From CAYUCE01 sp964443275 (GTDB lineage Bacteria > Bipolaricaulota > Bipolaricaulia > CAYUCE01), in assembly GCA_964443275.1 (NCBI GenBank), contig CAYUCE010000053.1:1-12607 (forward strand): a stretch of 12,607 bases of DNA, given 5' to 3'. Positions 1 to 8,145 of the stretch are shown here, one piece after another; positions within the stretch are counted from its first letter, which is position 1, and every line of letters begins with the position of its first letter. The notes below the pieces were generated by a model. The model was not told where the DNA came from. It made no database searches and saw only the letters and a program-made list of their open reading frames with translations. Position numbers and translations under genes: made by a program.

Positions 1-1296
1 TTCTTCTAATTTATTTCTCTCCTCAAGTAGTTTATCTTCTGCATATTTTCGCTCACTGATGTCTCGAGCTACGCCTAGAATTTCTATTGGCTTACCTTTT
101 TCATCAAGGATAAAGCTAGCATGTATCTCAATGGGGAAGGTATGTCCGTCCTTGTGAATTGCCTCCAACTCTAGAGTTCCAGTATATTCCCCACCTTCAG
201 CAAGCTCTTCTTGCATAGCCTCCAGTTGCTTTTGATATGACTCAGGGGTAAGTATATCTTTTGGTCCTAAGGAAAGTGCTTCCTGGGGAGTGTAACCAAA
301 TACTCTTTCCACAGAGGGACTAACATAAGTATACTCCTCGTTTTCTATGTTCATTTTGTAAATAACGTCCGCGGAATGTTCAGCCAGTATCTTGTACTTT
401 TTCTCACTTTTCCGCAGGTTTTCCTCAGTTTTCTTGCGGTTGGTGATATCTTCAACAAAACCAAGGTAGCGATCTTCTGCTAGTTTAATAGAGTTTATAT
501 CCCAGTATCTCTCGCTTCCATCTTTTCGTCGATATGGGAGTTCTAACCTTATTTTATTCTTTTCTTGAAGAGCCTGGTATTTTTCAATCACTTCCGGGTG
601 ATTTTCAGGATCGTAATTATCTAAGATGTTCATATCAAGCAATTCATCCTTAGAATAACCAGTTATTTCACAAGCCGCTTCATTTACCTCTAAATAGTTA
701 CCCTTTGCATCGGCTACAAAGACCCCATATGGAGAATTCTCTATGTAGGTTCTAAACTTCTTCTCACTTTTTTTAAGCGATTCCTCTACTTCTTTCCTTT
801 TCTTAATTTCTTTTTTAAGTCCCTGTCTTTGATAGAGTAAGCTCAGATGGCTTTCGATTACCTCTTTAAATTGCTTGATTAACCTCTCAGCTTTTTCGCT
901 GTAGGGGTTTTCTTCGGAGTCTAGTACACATATAGTCCCAAAGGGGTCACCATTCGGCCAAAGTAAGGGATAACCTAGGTAGGAGATCATTCCCAGATCA
1001 ACATCCGGATTATCTTTCCACTCTTCATCCTTTAGGGCATTGGGAACTAACAGTTTGTCTTTTTCATTTATCACCTTCTCACAATAAAGGCCGGCTAGAT
1101 GCTCTCTATCCCCTACTTGATAAGGGTTATCCTCGGTTTGGCTGGAACGCAAAACTTCTATGTAAGACCCTTCCACTTTCATAATTAAGCCGGCCGGGAC
1201 ATCGATTATTTCGGCCATAATATTTACCATATTCTGCCACTTACCCAAGATATCATCCGGTATAGTTAAATTCTTTTTATCAACTGTTTCTTTCAT
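1..1296 (-). CDS. GAF-PAS-PAS sensory protein, 3' end cut by the window edge
   Basis: The open frame covers 432 codons and continues past the left edge, so the output domain is not visible. The ATG at 1296 follows an in-frame TAA two codons upstream and has a GGGGAG site 10 bases before it, so the start is secure. Residues about 20-155 look like a GAF domain (the end reads GDPFGTICVLDSEENPYS). A charged linker follows, then PAS 1 at about 180-290 (FRTYIENSPYGVFVADAKGN to GFVEDITNRKK) and PAS 2 at about 300-420 (ending EILGVARDISERKYAE). The last visible residues start another coiled coil. No membrane segment is seen, so it is probably cytoplasmic. It is the last visible gene of the signalling operon. 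By analogy it may end in a histidine kinase, GGDEF or HD-GYP domain, but this cannot be told from here. Domain calls are firm; function is inferred. Confidence 0.88.
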   Translation of the reverse strand, partial: MKETVDKKNLTIPDDILGKWQNMVNIMAEIIDVPAGLIMKVEGSYIEVLRSSQTEDNPYQVGDREHLAGLYCEKVINEKDKLLVPNALKDEEWKDNPDVDLGMISYLGYPLLWPNGDPFGTICVLDSEENPYSEKAERLIKQFKEVIESHLSLLYQRQGLKKEIKKRKEVEESLKKSEKKFRTYIENSPYGVFVADAKGNYLEVNEAACEITGYSKDELLDMNILDNYDPENHPEVIEKYQALQEKNKIRLELPYRRKDGSERYWDINSIKLAEDRYLGFVEDITNRKKTEENLRKSEKKYKILAEHSADVIYKMNIENEEYTYVSPSVERVFGYTPQEALSLGPKDILTPESYQKQLEAMQEELAEGGEYTGTLELEAIHKDGHTFPIEIHASFILDEKGKPIEILGVARDISERKYAEDKLLEERNKLEE

Positions 1297-1299
1297 TGC

Positions 1300-1422
1300 T
1301 TAAGTTCTCCCCACTAGCACAGCTAATAACAATCTTACTTTTCGAATGTTATCTTCCGGCGGTTCCATTTTAGCAGCCGGTTCGGTAGTTCTTAGCCAAA
1401 TTCCCTTAAACATTTTAATCAT
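1300..1422 (-). CDS. Possible 40-residue protein, ATGA-coupled to the diguanylate cyclase gene
   Basis: This short frame begins MIKMFKGIWLRTTEPAAK and ends VRLLLAVLVGRT. Its ATG at 1422 overlaps the TGA of the upstream REC-GGDEF gene as ATGA, the same junction used elsewhere in this operon. GAGG lies 10 bases before the ATG. Its TAA (1302-1300) is one codon before the ATG of the next gene, so it fills the gap between the two neighbours almost exactly. I recognise no family. The C-terminal third is hydrophobic (LLLAVLV) after a charged middle. It could be a small coupled protein, a device for handing ribosomes to the next gene, or chance. A frame of 40 codons is not significant by itself; the fit between neighbours is the main support. 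Confidence 0.4.
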   Translation of the reverse strand: MIKMFKGIWLRTTEPAAKMEPPEDNIRKVRLLLAVLVGRT

Positions 1423-2294
1423 GATGGTTTATCCTCATACATCTTCCGGTCCGCCTCATTTAAGGCATCTTCCACATCTCTATCTTGCTGGGGGTTCCAA
1501 TAAGAGCTTCCAACCGCTACACTCAAAGGAAAGTCAATAATCTCGTTTTTATCATTCCAGGCTTTTAATTTCTTTTTTAGACGGGAAATTACCGCCCCTA
1601 AATCGCCCCCTGTCTCGGGCATAACGATTAAGAATTCATCCCCACCGTAACGGACTGTTATATCCACATCTCTTAGGTTTTCTTCCAATATATTTGCTAA
1701 CTGTTTTAGGACTTTATCCCCGGCCAGGTGAGAATACCGATCATTTACTTTCTTAAACTCATTTATGTCAATTATCAAAAAAGCCATGCTATGATCATAT
1801 CTTTGGCATCTTTTGACTTCTCTCTCCAGGGTTCTGTTAAAATACCACCTGTTATATAGGCCGGTTAGCTGATCCCGCATGGCCTGCTTTTTTAGCTTTT
1901 CCTCTAACTCATGGCGCTCTATTGCATACCTAATGGAGCGAGTGAGCAACCTACCTTCAATCTTACCTTTAACCAGATAATCTTGGGCCCCAATCTGAAT
2001 GGCTTTGGCTCCTACGGATTTACCCTCCAGCCCGGTCAAAACCACCACGGGCAAATTTGTTTCAGCATCTATAGCCGCTCTTAGAGTATCCAAACCTTGG
2101 CTGTCCGGCAAACCAAGGTCCAGAAGGACAAGGTCGATATCCTGATCTTTTAACCTTTTTAGCCCCTGATCAAGGCTATTTGCTGAAGTTATTATATATT
2201 TGGCCGGTTGTTCTCTTAACAGCATCTCCTTAATGAGCCGCACATCCCCAGGGTTATCCTCGATAAACAATATATGGAGGGCTTTTCTTAGCAT
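1419..2294 (-). CDS. Response regulator with GGDEF output (REC-GGDEF diguanylate cyclase)
   Basis: This protein of 291 residues is predicted to make c-di-GMP from two GTP under control of receiver phosphorylation. The REC domain is residues 1-125: acidic pair E12/D13, phospho-acceptor D59 (VLLDLGLPD), T87 and K109. A helix leads to the GGDEF domain (about 135-288). The active-site motif is intact (RYGGDEF, GGDEF at 217-221), as is the metal and substrate region (DINEFKKVNDRYSHLAGD). An RxxD inhibitory site (RDVD, 208-211) sits exactly five residues before GGDEF, so product inhibition is likely. The ATG at 2294 is the first start after an in-frame TAA, but it has no good ribosome binding site. 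Its receiver closely resembles that of the upstream HD-GYP protein (IEDNPGDVRLI, RSIRYAIER), pointing to a duplicated receiver that takes the same signal. Confidence 0.95.
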   Translation of the reverse strand: MLRKALHILFIEDNPGDVRLIKEMLLREQPAKYIITSANSLDQGLKRLKDQDIDLVLLDLGLPDSQGLDTLRAAIDAETNLPVVVLTGLEGKSVGAKAIQIGAQDYLVKGKIEGRLLTRSIRYAIERHELEEKLKKQAMRDQLTGLYNRWYFNRTLEREVKRCQRYDHSMAFLIIDINEFKKVNDRYSHLAGDKVLKQLANILEENLRDVDITVRYGGDEFLIVMPETGGDLGAVISRLKKKLKAWNDKNEIIDFPLSVAVGSSYWNPQQDRDVEDALNEADRKMYEDKPS

Positions 2295-2333
2295 GTTGTT
2301 TACCAGTCTACTTTAGCCTTTGAATCGCCCATA

Positions 2334-4089
2334 TTACTCTTCTTCGAACTCAAAACCACCTTCAAATACCTTCACACAAGCCTCCGCTACCTGGGGATCA
2401 TATAGCACACCTTTGTTACCCTTAATCTCTTCCAACGCTTGATCGATACCCTTGGCTGGCCGGTAAGGACGATGGGCACTCATGGCTTCCACTACATCGG
2501 CAACTCCTAAAATCTTTGCTTCCAGTTTGATTTCCTCACCTCCAAGGCCCTGGGGGTAACCGGACCCGTCCAACCTCTCGTAGTGTTGATGCACTATGTC
2601 TGCCACCGGCCAGGGGAAATCTATATCTTTTAATATTTCATATCCGATCTGAGCATGAGCCTTTACCAAGTCCATTTCCGTATCACTTAGTTCAGTAGGT
2701 TTGGAGAGTATCTCCGCCGGCACATTTATCTTGCCTATGTCATGGATTTCCCCTGCCACCCGTAATCCTTCTATCCTTTCCTCAGGTAGGCCCATCTTTT
2801 GGGCTATAGCTATAGCCAGTTGAGTCACCTTCTTTTGATGGCCGGCAGTATAGGCATCTCTCTGTTTAAGTGTGCTGGCCAGAGCCTTAACTGTGTCCTC
2901 CAGGGCCTTTTCTAATTGCTGGTGGCTTTCTTTAAGTTTTCTTTCTGCCCGTTTGCGCTCCGTGATATCACGAGCGATGCTTAATATCGTCTTTTGGTTA
3001 CCGTAAGTAACTATCCTGGCACTTAATTCAACGGGAATAGCCTCACCCTCTTTGGTTACATGCTCAGTTTCAAATATAATGTGACCTTCTTTTTTTAACT
3101 TCTCTACCCTTTCATTTACTAAAACGGCGTATTTAGGGGAATCTAAGCTGGCTACATCCAATTGCAAAATTTCTTCTCGATGGTATCCCAACCTATCACA
3201 GGCTTCTTGGTTTACCTCCAGAAAGTTACCCTCCAGATCGTGAAAGAAGATGGCGTCCCCGGCGTTATTAAATAAAGTTCTAAATTTTTGTTCACTTTTT
3301 TGAAGCGACTTTTCTAGTAACAATTTGGATCGAGCAAAACCCAAGTCACCTGCCACTTCCTGCAGTAAGTCCATTTGCTGTTGGTCAATTTCTATTTCCA
3401 CCTCAAGGCAAACATTTAGTATCCCTACAAGGTTATCTCGATAATTTATAGGTATGACTGCGGACTGATGATCAAAACCGTGAACACAATAGTCACAATC
3501 CTTACAATACTCTTCAGTGCTTTCGATTATCCGGAGAGCTTCCTTTTCTACCGCTTCTTCCATACATTTTGGCGCATTGCCCTTGCCTTCAGGTGTTATC
3601 TCCCACCTCTTTCTTCTATGATCTCCGGTGTGAACTTGAGGGCTTATAGTTCCCGATTCTGCGTCCAGAAGGGCAATATAAGCGTCTATATATCCTTGGG
3701 TGTCGACTAGTATCTGACAGGCTTTCTGCAATGTTGTTGCCAGATCCGGCTCCCGGACTATCACCTGATTTATATCTCGGATGGACTTAAGCAGGGAATA
3801 TAGATATTTGTTCTGCTTTTCTACCCGGTTTCGCTCGATTGCATAACGAATGGAACGGACTAATAACTTGCTATCTATTTGNNNNNNNNNNNNNNNNNNN
3901 NNNNNNNNNNNNNNNNNNNNNNNNNNNNNNNNNNNNNNNNNNNNNNNNNNNNNNNNNNNNNNNNNNNNNNNNNNNNNNNNNCTTTAAGTTAACAGAAAAA
4001 CTCTCGCCTGGAGTGAGCATCTCTTGGATAAGGCGTACATCACCGGGATTATCTTCGATTAATAAAACGGTAATCTTTTCTGCATTCAT
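2334..4089 (-). CDS. REC-GAF-PAS-HD-GYP response regulator, c-di-GMP phosphodiesterase, interrupted by an assembly gap
   Basis: Predicted to hydrolyse c-di-GMP. The ATG at 4089 overlaps the TGA of the upstream receiver gene as ATGA. The first 36 residues are a receiver start (VLLIEDNPGDVRLI), then 100 N. After the gap the frame resumes with the last receiver helix (QIDSKLLVRSIRYAIER), a linker, and about 480 residues to the TAA at 2334. A GAF domain follows (first 150 residues after MIVREP), with four cysteines including CKDCDYC; then a PAS domain (FRTLFNNAGDAIFFHDLEGN to ILSIARDITERKRAE); then HD-GYP with HDIGK, HQHYERLDGSGYP and ADVVEAMSAHRPYR. In-frame joining needs the true gap to be a multiple of three. 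Comparison with the neighbouring receiver suggests about 74 missing residues, including the phospho-aspartate. The ATG at 3764 is therefore internal, not the start. No frameshift is implied. Confidence 0.9.
3882..3981. other. Assembly gap of 100 N inside the receiver of the HD-GYP gene
   Basis: Exactly 100 N, the usual placeholder for a scaffold gap of unknown length. The flanking codons read in one gene if the real gap is a multiple of three. Alignment by eye to the receiver of the adjacent REC-GGDEF protein gives about 74 missing codons, or roughly 222 bases. Confidence 0.97.
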
Positions 4090-4541
4090 AGCTTTCCATC
4101 CGGTGGCAATTTAACGATGGTCAACCAAAAGTCCTCAATTGATTTGATTACTTTGAGGAACTGGTCCAAATCGATGGGCTTAGTAATGTAACAATTTACA
4201 TGGTGGCTGTAACTTTCCAAGATGTCTTCCTCATCCTCGGAGATGGTAAGTACTACCACTGGAATGCGCTTTAGATCATCATCTGTTTTGATATCCGTTA
4301 GTACCTGGCGGCCGTCCTTTTTGGGCAAGTTCAGATCTAACAAAATAACATCCGGTCGGGGCATGTTGCTAAATTCAGCTTTCTGATACAAAAAATCCAT
4401 AGCCTGTACCCCATCCTCAACGTGGTAAATATTGTTGTTTACCTTGGCATCCTTTAGAGCTTCTTGGGCCAGACGCGCATCCCCGGGATTATCCTCCACC
4501 AATAGAATCTCGATGGGGCTACCCAGTTCTTTTTGGGTCAT
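4086..4541 (-). CDS. Stand-alone Rcp1-like response regulator receiver
   Basis: A single-domain receiver of 151 residues (MTQKELGSPIEILLVEDNPG) with no DNA-binding or enzymatic output. Numbered from this start, the acidic pair is E16/D17, the phospho-acceptor is D69 (VILLDLNLP), the switch threonine is T99 (VVVLTIS) and the lysine is K121 (YITKPID). The YHVEDGVQAMDFL region and overall layout match receivers of the cyanobacterial Rcp1 type, which pair with kinases like the one encoded just upstream. Start choice: AGGAGG (4556-4551) abuts the upstream ATG at 4550 with no spacing but lies 9 bases before the ATG at 4541, so the shorter form is preferred; the longer one adds MKI. Its TGA overlaps the HD-GYP gene ATG. 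It probably acts as a phosphate shuttle or by protein contact (inference). Confidence 0.93.
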   Translation of the reverse strand: MTQKELGSPIEILLVEDNPGDARLAQEALKDAKVNNNIYHVEDGVQAMDFLYQKAEFSNMPRPDVILLDLNLPKKDGRQVLTDIKTDDDLKRIPVVVLTISEDEEDILESYSHHVNCYITKPIDLDQFLKVIKSIEDFWLTIVKLPPDGKL

Positions 4542-4546
4542 GATTT

Positions 4547-6502
4547 TCATCCTCCTCTTTTGGAAAGTGTAAAGTAAAATGTGGAACCTTCACCGGGTTC
4601 GGATTCCACCCAGATCTCTCCTCCGTGCCGATTGACTATCCTCTTACATAAGGCAAGTCCTATCCCTGTACCGGTGTATTCCTTTTTGCCGTGTAAGTAT
4701 TTAAAGATGGTAAATATTTTATCCCGGTACTCAGGCTCTATACCTCTTCCGTTATCGGCCACTGAAAATACCCATTCATTTTCTTTTTCTTCGGCGGAGA
4801 TGTGAACATGGGGTGTCTCCTCTCCCCGGAACTTGATAGCATTATGGATAAGATTTTGAAATAGTAACACTAATTGAGATTTATCGACCTTAACCTGGGG
4901 AAGTTCGTCGTTGGTGACCATGGCCTGGTTTTCCTCAATCAGTATGTTTAGATTGGCCCGGGCCTGCCCCAGGGCTGAGCTTACCTCTACCAGTTCGAAT
5001 TCTTTCCCCCTGGTAGTTACTCGAGAGTACTGCAGCAGATCATTTATCATCTTTTGCATCCTGTTGGCTCCGTCCACGGCGTAATTGATAAACTCACGGG
5101 CGTCTTGGTCCAGTTTGTCACTATATCGTTTTTCAAGTAGTTGGGTGTAACTTGATATCATGCGTAATGGTTCTTGCAAGTCATGGGAAGCTACGTAAGC
5201 AAATTGTTCCAGTTCCTTGTTGGAACGGGCCAAGTCGGCCATGGTTTTTTTAAGCTTTTGTTCTACTTTCTTGCGCTCAGTAATTTCTTTATTTAGCTCA
5301 TCACGGGAGGCGGTGATTTGTTGTAAATTTTCCGTCATCCGGTTAAAGGCGGCGCCCAGTTCACCAATCTCATCCTTTGACTTTACTTTCACTTTATGAT
5401 CAAGATCCCCTTTACCAATTATCCTAACACTTTCAGTTAGGTTTCTTAAGGGGTTGGAGATAGAGCGGGAGATGAAAAAGGAAGCAATAATGCCTATGAT
5501 GATCAATACCCCGGAGGCAATCGCTATATTGTTTCTCAACCTAAAAGCGGGGCCTAAAACTTCAGCGGTATTGTACCCCACCACAAGAATCCAGGACAAC
5601 CCTTTAAAATCTCTATACCCCCTTGAGTGGGTGTAAGAGAAAAGTTTTTCTTTTCCCCCTTCCTGGGCGGTGAAGAACCCACTTTCAGCGGTTATTTTAT
5701 TAAAGAAGCTCTTTTTTGATACATCTTCCAGAAATTTGGATGCATCAGTTGCGTAAATCAAACCTCCACCTTCGGTGATTAATTTGATCTCTGTCGTCTG
5801 GTACTTTTTTGTGGAAAGCACCGCCACCTTCATGATTTCATAAGAGGAAACCACCCCTTTAATCGCCCCCATGAAATCCCCTTTTTCATCTTCGATTCTT
5901 ACTCCAATGCTTATAACGTGTGCATTTGCACTTTCATCATACTGAACGTTGCTTACATAGAAGCCCTCTTCTCTTGCCGCTTGCCACCACTCTTCATCGT
6001 CTTGGCGGTAATCAGAAGTTTTTCCGGTTTGGGAAACATTTGCCCCAAATTTATTGGTCACAAAAGCTTCCAAAAATACCCTGTAGCCATACTCTTTTTC
6101 GTAAAAATCAATGAATTCTTTTCTTAAATTATGTGATAATTTATTGGCAATTAGCTCACTCATAAAGGTAGTTACCTCATCCTCTGGTGAAGAGACCCAT
6201 TCCCCATCCCTTTGGTCAATATAATTTTTAATATCATCTAATTTCTCAAATTCCTGATTTGACTCCGAAACAGTCTCTTGAACCAATAAACTATGGGCAT
6301 AGATTTGAATTTTCTCAAGTAAAGTGTAAATATCCCGGTCTATTCTTCTAAGCATCTCGTCAGCTAGAAATACAGAGCTTTTACCTACCGATTCTTGTAG
6401 TGATTTTTGGCTTACCTTCACCGAGTAGAAAGCTAAGATAGTCATCAACACCACAAAAGCTACAAAGCCGGCCGTTAATTTTGTCCTTATGTTTATGTTC
6501 AT
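4547..6502 (-). CDS. Membrane sensor histidine kinase, dCache-HAMP-HisKA-HATPase
   Basis: A 651-residue kinase starting MNINIRTKLTAGFVAFVV. Transmembrane segment 1 is about 9-28. The extracytoplasmic part (about 30-320) looks like a double Cache domain (WWQAAREEGFYVSNVQYD; LIYATDASKFLEDVSKKSFF). Transmembrane segment 2 is about 325-345, followed by HAMP (ISRSISNPLRNLTESVRIIG), a coiled coil, HisKA with phospho-acceptor H440 (AYVASHDLQEPLRMISSYTQ) and an ATPase domain with N554 (NLIHNAIKF), DNGRG (583-587) and GTGIG (611-615). All catalytic motifs are present. An in-frame ATG at 6529 lies inside the preceding gene without a ribosome binding site. The ATG at 6502, one base after that gene's TAG and near GGTGG, is chosen. 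The HisKA type resembles phytochrome-class kinases that pair with Rcp1-like receivers, and one follows directly. Cache domains typically bind small organic acids, amino acids or amines; the ligand here is unknown. Confidence 0.94.
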   Translation of the reverse strand: MNINIRTKLTAGFVAFVVLMTILAFYSVKVSQKSLQESVGKSSVFLADEMLRRIDRDIYTLLEKIQIYAHSLLVQETVSESNQEFEKLDDIKNYIDQRDGEWVSSPEDEVTTFMSELIANKLSHNLRKEFIDFYEKEYGYRVFLEAFVTNKFGANVSQTGKTSDYRQDDEEWWQAAREEGFYVSNVQYDESANAHVISIGVRIEDEKGDFMGAIKGVVSSYEIMKVAVLSTKKYQTTEIKLITEGGGLIYATDASKFLEDVSKKSFFNKITAESGFFTAQEGGKEKLFSYTHSRGYRDFKGLSWILVVGYNTAEVLGPAFRLRNNIAIASGVLIIIGIIASFFISRSISNPLRNLTESVRIIGKGDLDHKVKVKSKDEIGELGAAFNRMTENLQQITASRDELNKEITERKKVEQKLKKTMADLARSNKELEQFAYVASHDLQEPLRMISSYTQLLEKRYSDKLDQDAREFINYAVDGANRMQKMINDLLQYSRVTTRGKEFELVEVSSALGQARANLNILIEENQAMVTNDELPQVKVDKSQLVLLFQNLIHNAIKFRGEETPHVHISAEEKENEWVFSVADNGRGIEPEYRDKIFTIFKYLHGKKEYTGTGIGLALCKRIVNRHGGEIWVESEPGEGSTFYFTLSKRGG

Positions 6503-6503
6503 C

Positions 6504-7640
6504 CTACCACCAATACTCAAGCTCACCATCTACGATTTGGGCAAGCTGCAGCGGAATGGTTATATCGTGCTCTCCTGCTTTAAGATCAATAGTCCCAAAT
6601 ATTCCCGAATATACAAACCCCTCTTCCAATAAACTCTTGATGTTTTCACGGTTTATTTTCTCATCTTCCAAAAGACCGGCCATAAGTTTTATAAAGTCAT
6701 AGCCATCGGCGGCATAATGATTGAAAGGTTTACCGTATCTCTTCTCATACTTATCCTTTACCTCTTTGGCGAACAGGAAATCCGGATCGTAGATGATGGG
6801 GGCAGCCACGTATGTCCCATTTGCCTGTGGGGTGTTTCTGACACCGGGAAAGGTAGAAGGGCTTACTGCAAGTATATGTCCCTCAAAAGTTTCGTTTTTT
6901 AGTTGCTTAAATATGGTGGGAAAATGGGAGGAGAAAGCGATAATATAAATTGCTTCTTGGCCACCCAGCTTTTCGATTTGCTCTTTAAAACTATCCTCAT
7001 CCGACTCAAAGGATACGCTTTTTACTACACCACCAACTTTTTCAAACTCTTCTTTGAGCGATTCAAACACGGATTTACCATATTCATCATTGAAATATAA
7101 TATGCCCAATTCCTTAACCTTCAATTCTTCTAAGATTGTCAGGATGGGCCTAATTTCATTCTCTGCCATGTTGTAATACCTGAAAATCCATTCCTTTTGC
7201 TTTGTGAGTTCGGGGGTTGATACTACTAACCCTACAAGTGGAACTTCATTTGCCTCTGCCAGTGGAGTTAAGGCCATGGAAACGGAGCTTAGGGTGGAGA
7301 CATATATGACAGGATCATGTTCACTTTCTAGTTTATGGAAGGCCTTCTTACCTTCTTGGGGGTTTGTCTTTGAATCCTCGATAATCAATTTTAGTTTCCT
7401 TCCATTTATCCCTCCCCATGAATTGATTTCATCAATAGCCAAAAGCACCCCGTCTCTTACTTCTTCTCCCGAATATGAACCGGCCCCGGTAATGGAGAGA
7501 ATTGCACCTATTTTGATTGGCTTTTCTTTTCCCCCCTGCAAAAAGAAAACTAAAGCGAGGATAGCGATGATAACCGCTACCCCAATCCCGCCCCAAATTA
7601 AGATTTTTTTGTTGCCCTTATTTTCCTTATTATCGCTCAC
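6504..7640 (-). CDS. Membrane-anchored periplasmic ligand-binding protein, LivJ/LivK type (Peripla_BP_6)
   Basis: This 378-residue protein starts at GTG 7640 (no ATG nearby), with AAGGAGG 10 bases upstream. It has a short charged N-terminus (MSDNKENKGNKK), a hydrophobic helix at about 13-34 with no lipobox cysteine, and then a type I periplasmic-binding fold: IKIGAILSITGAGSYSGEEV, DGVLLAIDEINSWGGINGRK, DPVIYVSTLSSVSMALTPLA. This family binds branched-chain amino acids, amides or related molecules. The helix is probably an uncleaved anchor facing outward. No ABC permease or ATPase gene is visible. The next gene, one base away, is a Cache-domain kinase, so a sensing role seems likelier than import; that is inference. 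It is the first gene of the operon. Aromatic and acidic residues near the end (GELEYWW) are unusual but unexplained. Confidence 0.92.
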   Translation of the reverse strand: MSDNKENKGNKKILIWGGIGVAVIIAILALVFFLQGGKEKPIKIGAILSITGAGSYSGEEVRDGVLLAIDEINSWGGINGRKLKLIIEDSKTNPQEGKKAFHKLESEHDPVIYVSTLSSVSMALTPLAEANEVPLVGLVVSTPELTKQKEWIFRYYNMAENEIRPILTILEELKVKELGILYFNDEYGKSVFESLKEEFEKVGGVVKSVSFESDEDSFKEQIEKLGGQEAIYIIAFSSHFPTIFKQLKNETFEGHILAVSPSTFPGVRNTPQANGTYVAAPIIYDPDFLFAKEVKDKYEKRYGKPFNHYAADGYDFIKLMAGLLEDEKINRENIKSLLEEGFVYSGIFGTIDLKAGEHDITIPLQLAQIVDGELEYWW

Positions 7641-7684
7641 CTTTCTTTTCCCTCCTTAAAGTTGCCAATTTGCCACCCCTGTTA

Positions 7685-7714
7685 ACTCTAGTTGCTTTGC
7701 ATCTATATTGTCAA
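7685..7714 (-). promoter_or_regulatory. Candidate sigma-A promoter for the signalling operon
   Basis: Reading the minus strand, TTGACA (7714-7709) is a perfect -35 box. After an 18-base spacer comes TAGAGT (7690-7685), four of six bases of a -10 box. Transcription would start near 7678, giving a leader of about 38 bases before the GTG at 7640. The weak -10 suggests activation by a regulator, or that another site is used. A second TTGACA at 7825-7820 has no good -10 partner. Confidence 0.4.
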
Positions 7715-7860
7715 ATTTAAAGTGGTTTTCCGCTCACCCTTTTTCTAAAACTATGGGTTTGGGATCATTTTCTCTCTTATAATAACCTCTTAAGTTAAGT
7801 TGAAAAGATTTAATTATCCTGTCAATGTAATTGATAAATATCGTCATTTTGCTGTATCCG

Positions 7861-7889
7861 TTAGCATCCAATTATCATCTTATTATAAT
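7861..7889 (+). promoter_or_regulatory. Candidate promoter for the lipoprotein gene
   Basis: TTAGCA (7861-7866, four of six) and a perfect TATAAT (7884-7889) are separated by 17 bases. The transcript would start near 7896 and carry a leader of about 280 bases or more, since the gap length is unknown, before the lipoprotein ATG. The -10 box overlaps a weaker opposite-facing promoter, ATGACC (7915-7910) and TATATT (7892-7887), also with a 17-base spacer. Confidence 0.45.
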
Positions 7890-8045
7890 ATAAAGATAGC
7901 GTTGATAGAGGTCATGTTTGTAACCTTCCGGCAAACAAACTTTCCCCAGTTAGGGTAACCTTTGGAGGTAAAATAGGAGACAGTTTGGGCCCTAGTTTCC
8001 TTACCTATTTCTACCCACCAAATAACTTATGTGTTTTTTATTTAC

Positions 8046-8145
8046 NNNNNNNNNNNNNNNNNNNNNNNNNNNNNNNNNNNNNNNNNNNNNNNNNNNNNNN
8101 NNNNNNNNNNNNNNNNNNNNNNNNNNNNNNNNNNNNNNNNNNNNN
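8046..8145. other. Assembly gap of 100 N in the leader of the lipoprotein gene
   Basis: Exactly 100 N, true length unknown. It lies between the plus-strand promoter candidate and the lipoprotein ribosome binding site, so any regulatory element or small gene between them cannot be judged. Frames that appear to run through the N are artefacts. Confidence 0.97.

Noticed and set aside
2303..2335. 10-codon ORF (MGDSKAKVDW) between the HD-GYP and GGDEF genes
   Set aside because: Too short to judge, with no ribosome binding site of its own. Probably chance, though it might help reinitiation at the poorly led GGDEF start.
3871..4089. Separate small receiver gene
   Set aside because: It is the N-terminal piece of the HD-GYP protein, cut by the N gap; the last receiver helix is present on the other side.
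7204..7659. 151-codon plus-strand frame opposite the binding-protein gene
   Set aside because: It is antisense to a well-supported gene, low in complexity (Ser/Pro-rich), and has no family features.
7915..7987. c-di-GMP (GEMM-I) riboswitch, prompted by GGCAAAC and the c-di-GMP genes nearby
   Set aside because: The second conserved block (ACGCAAAGCC-like) and the tetraloop region are missing on both strands.
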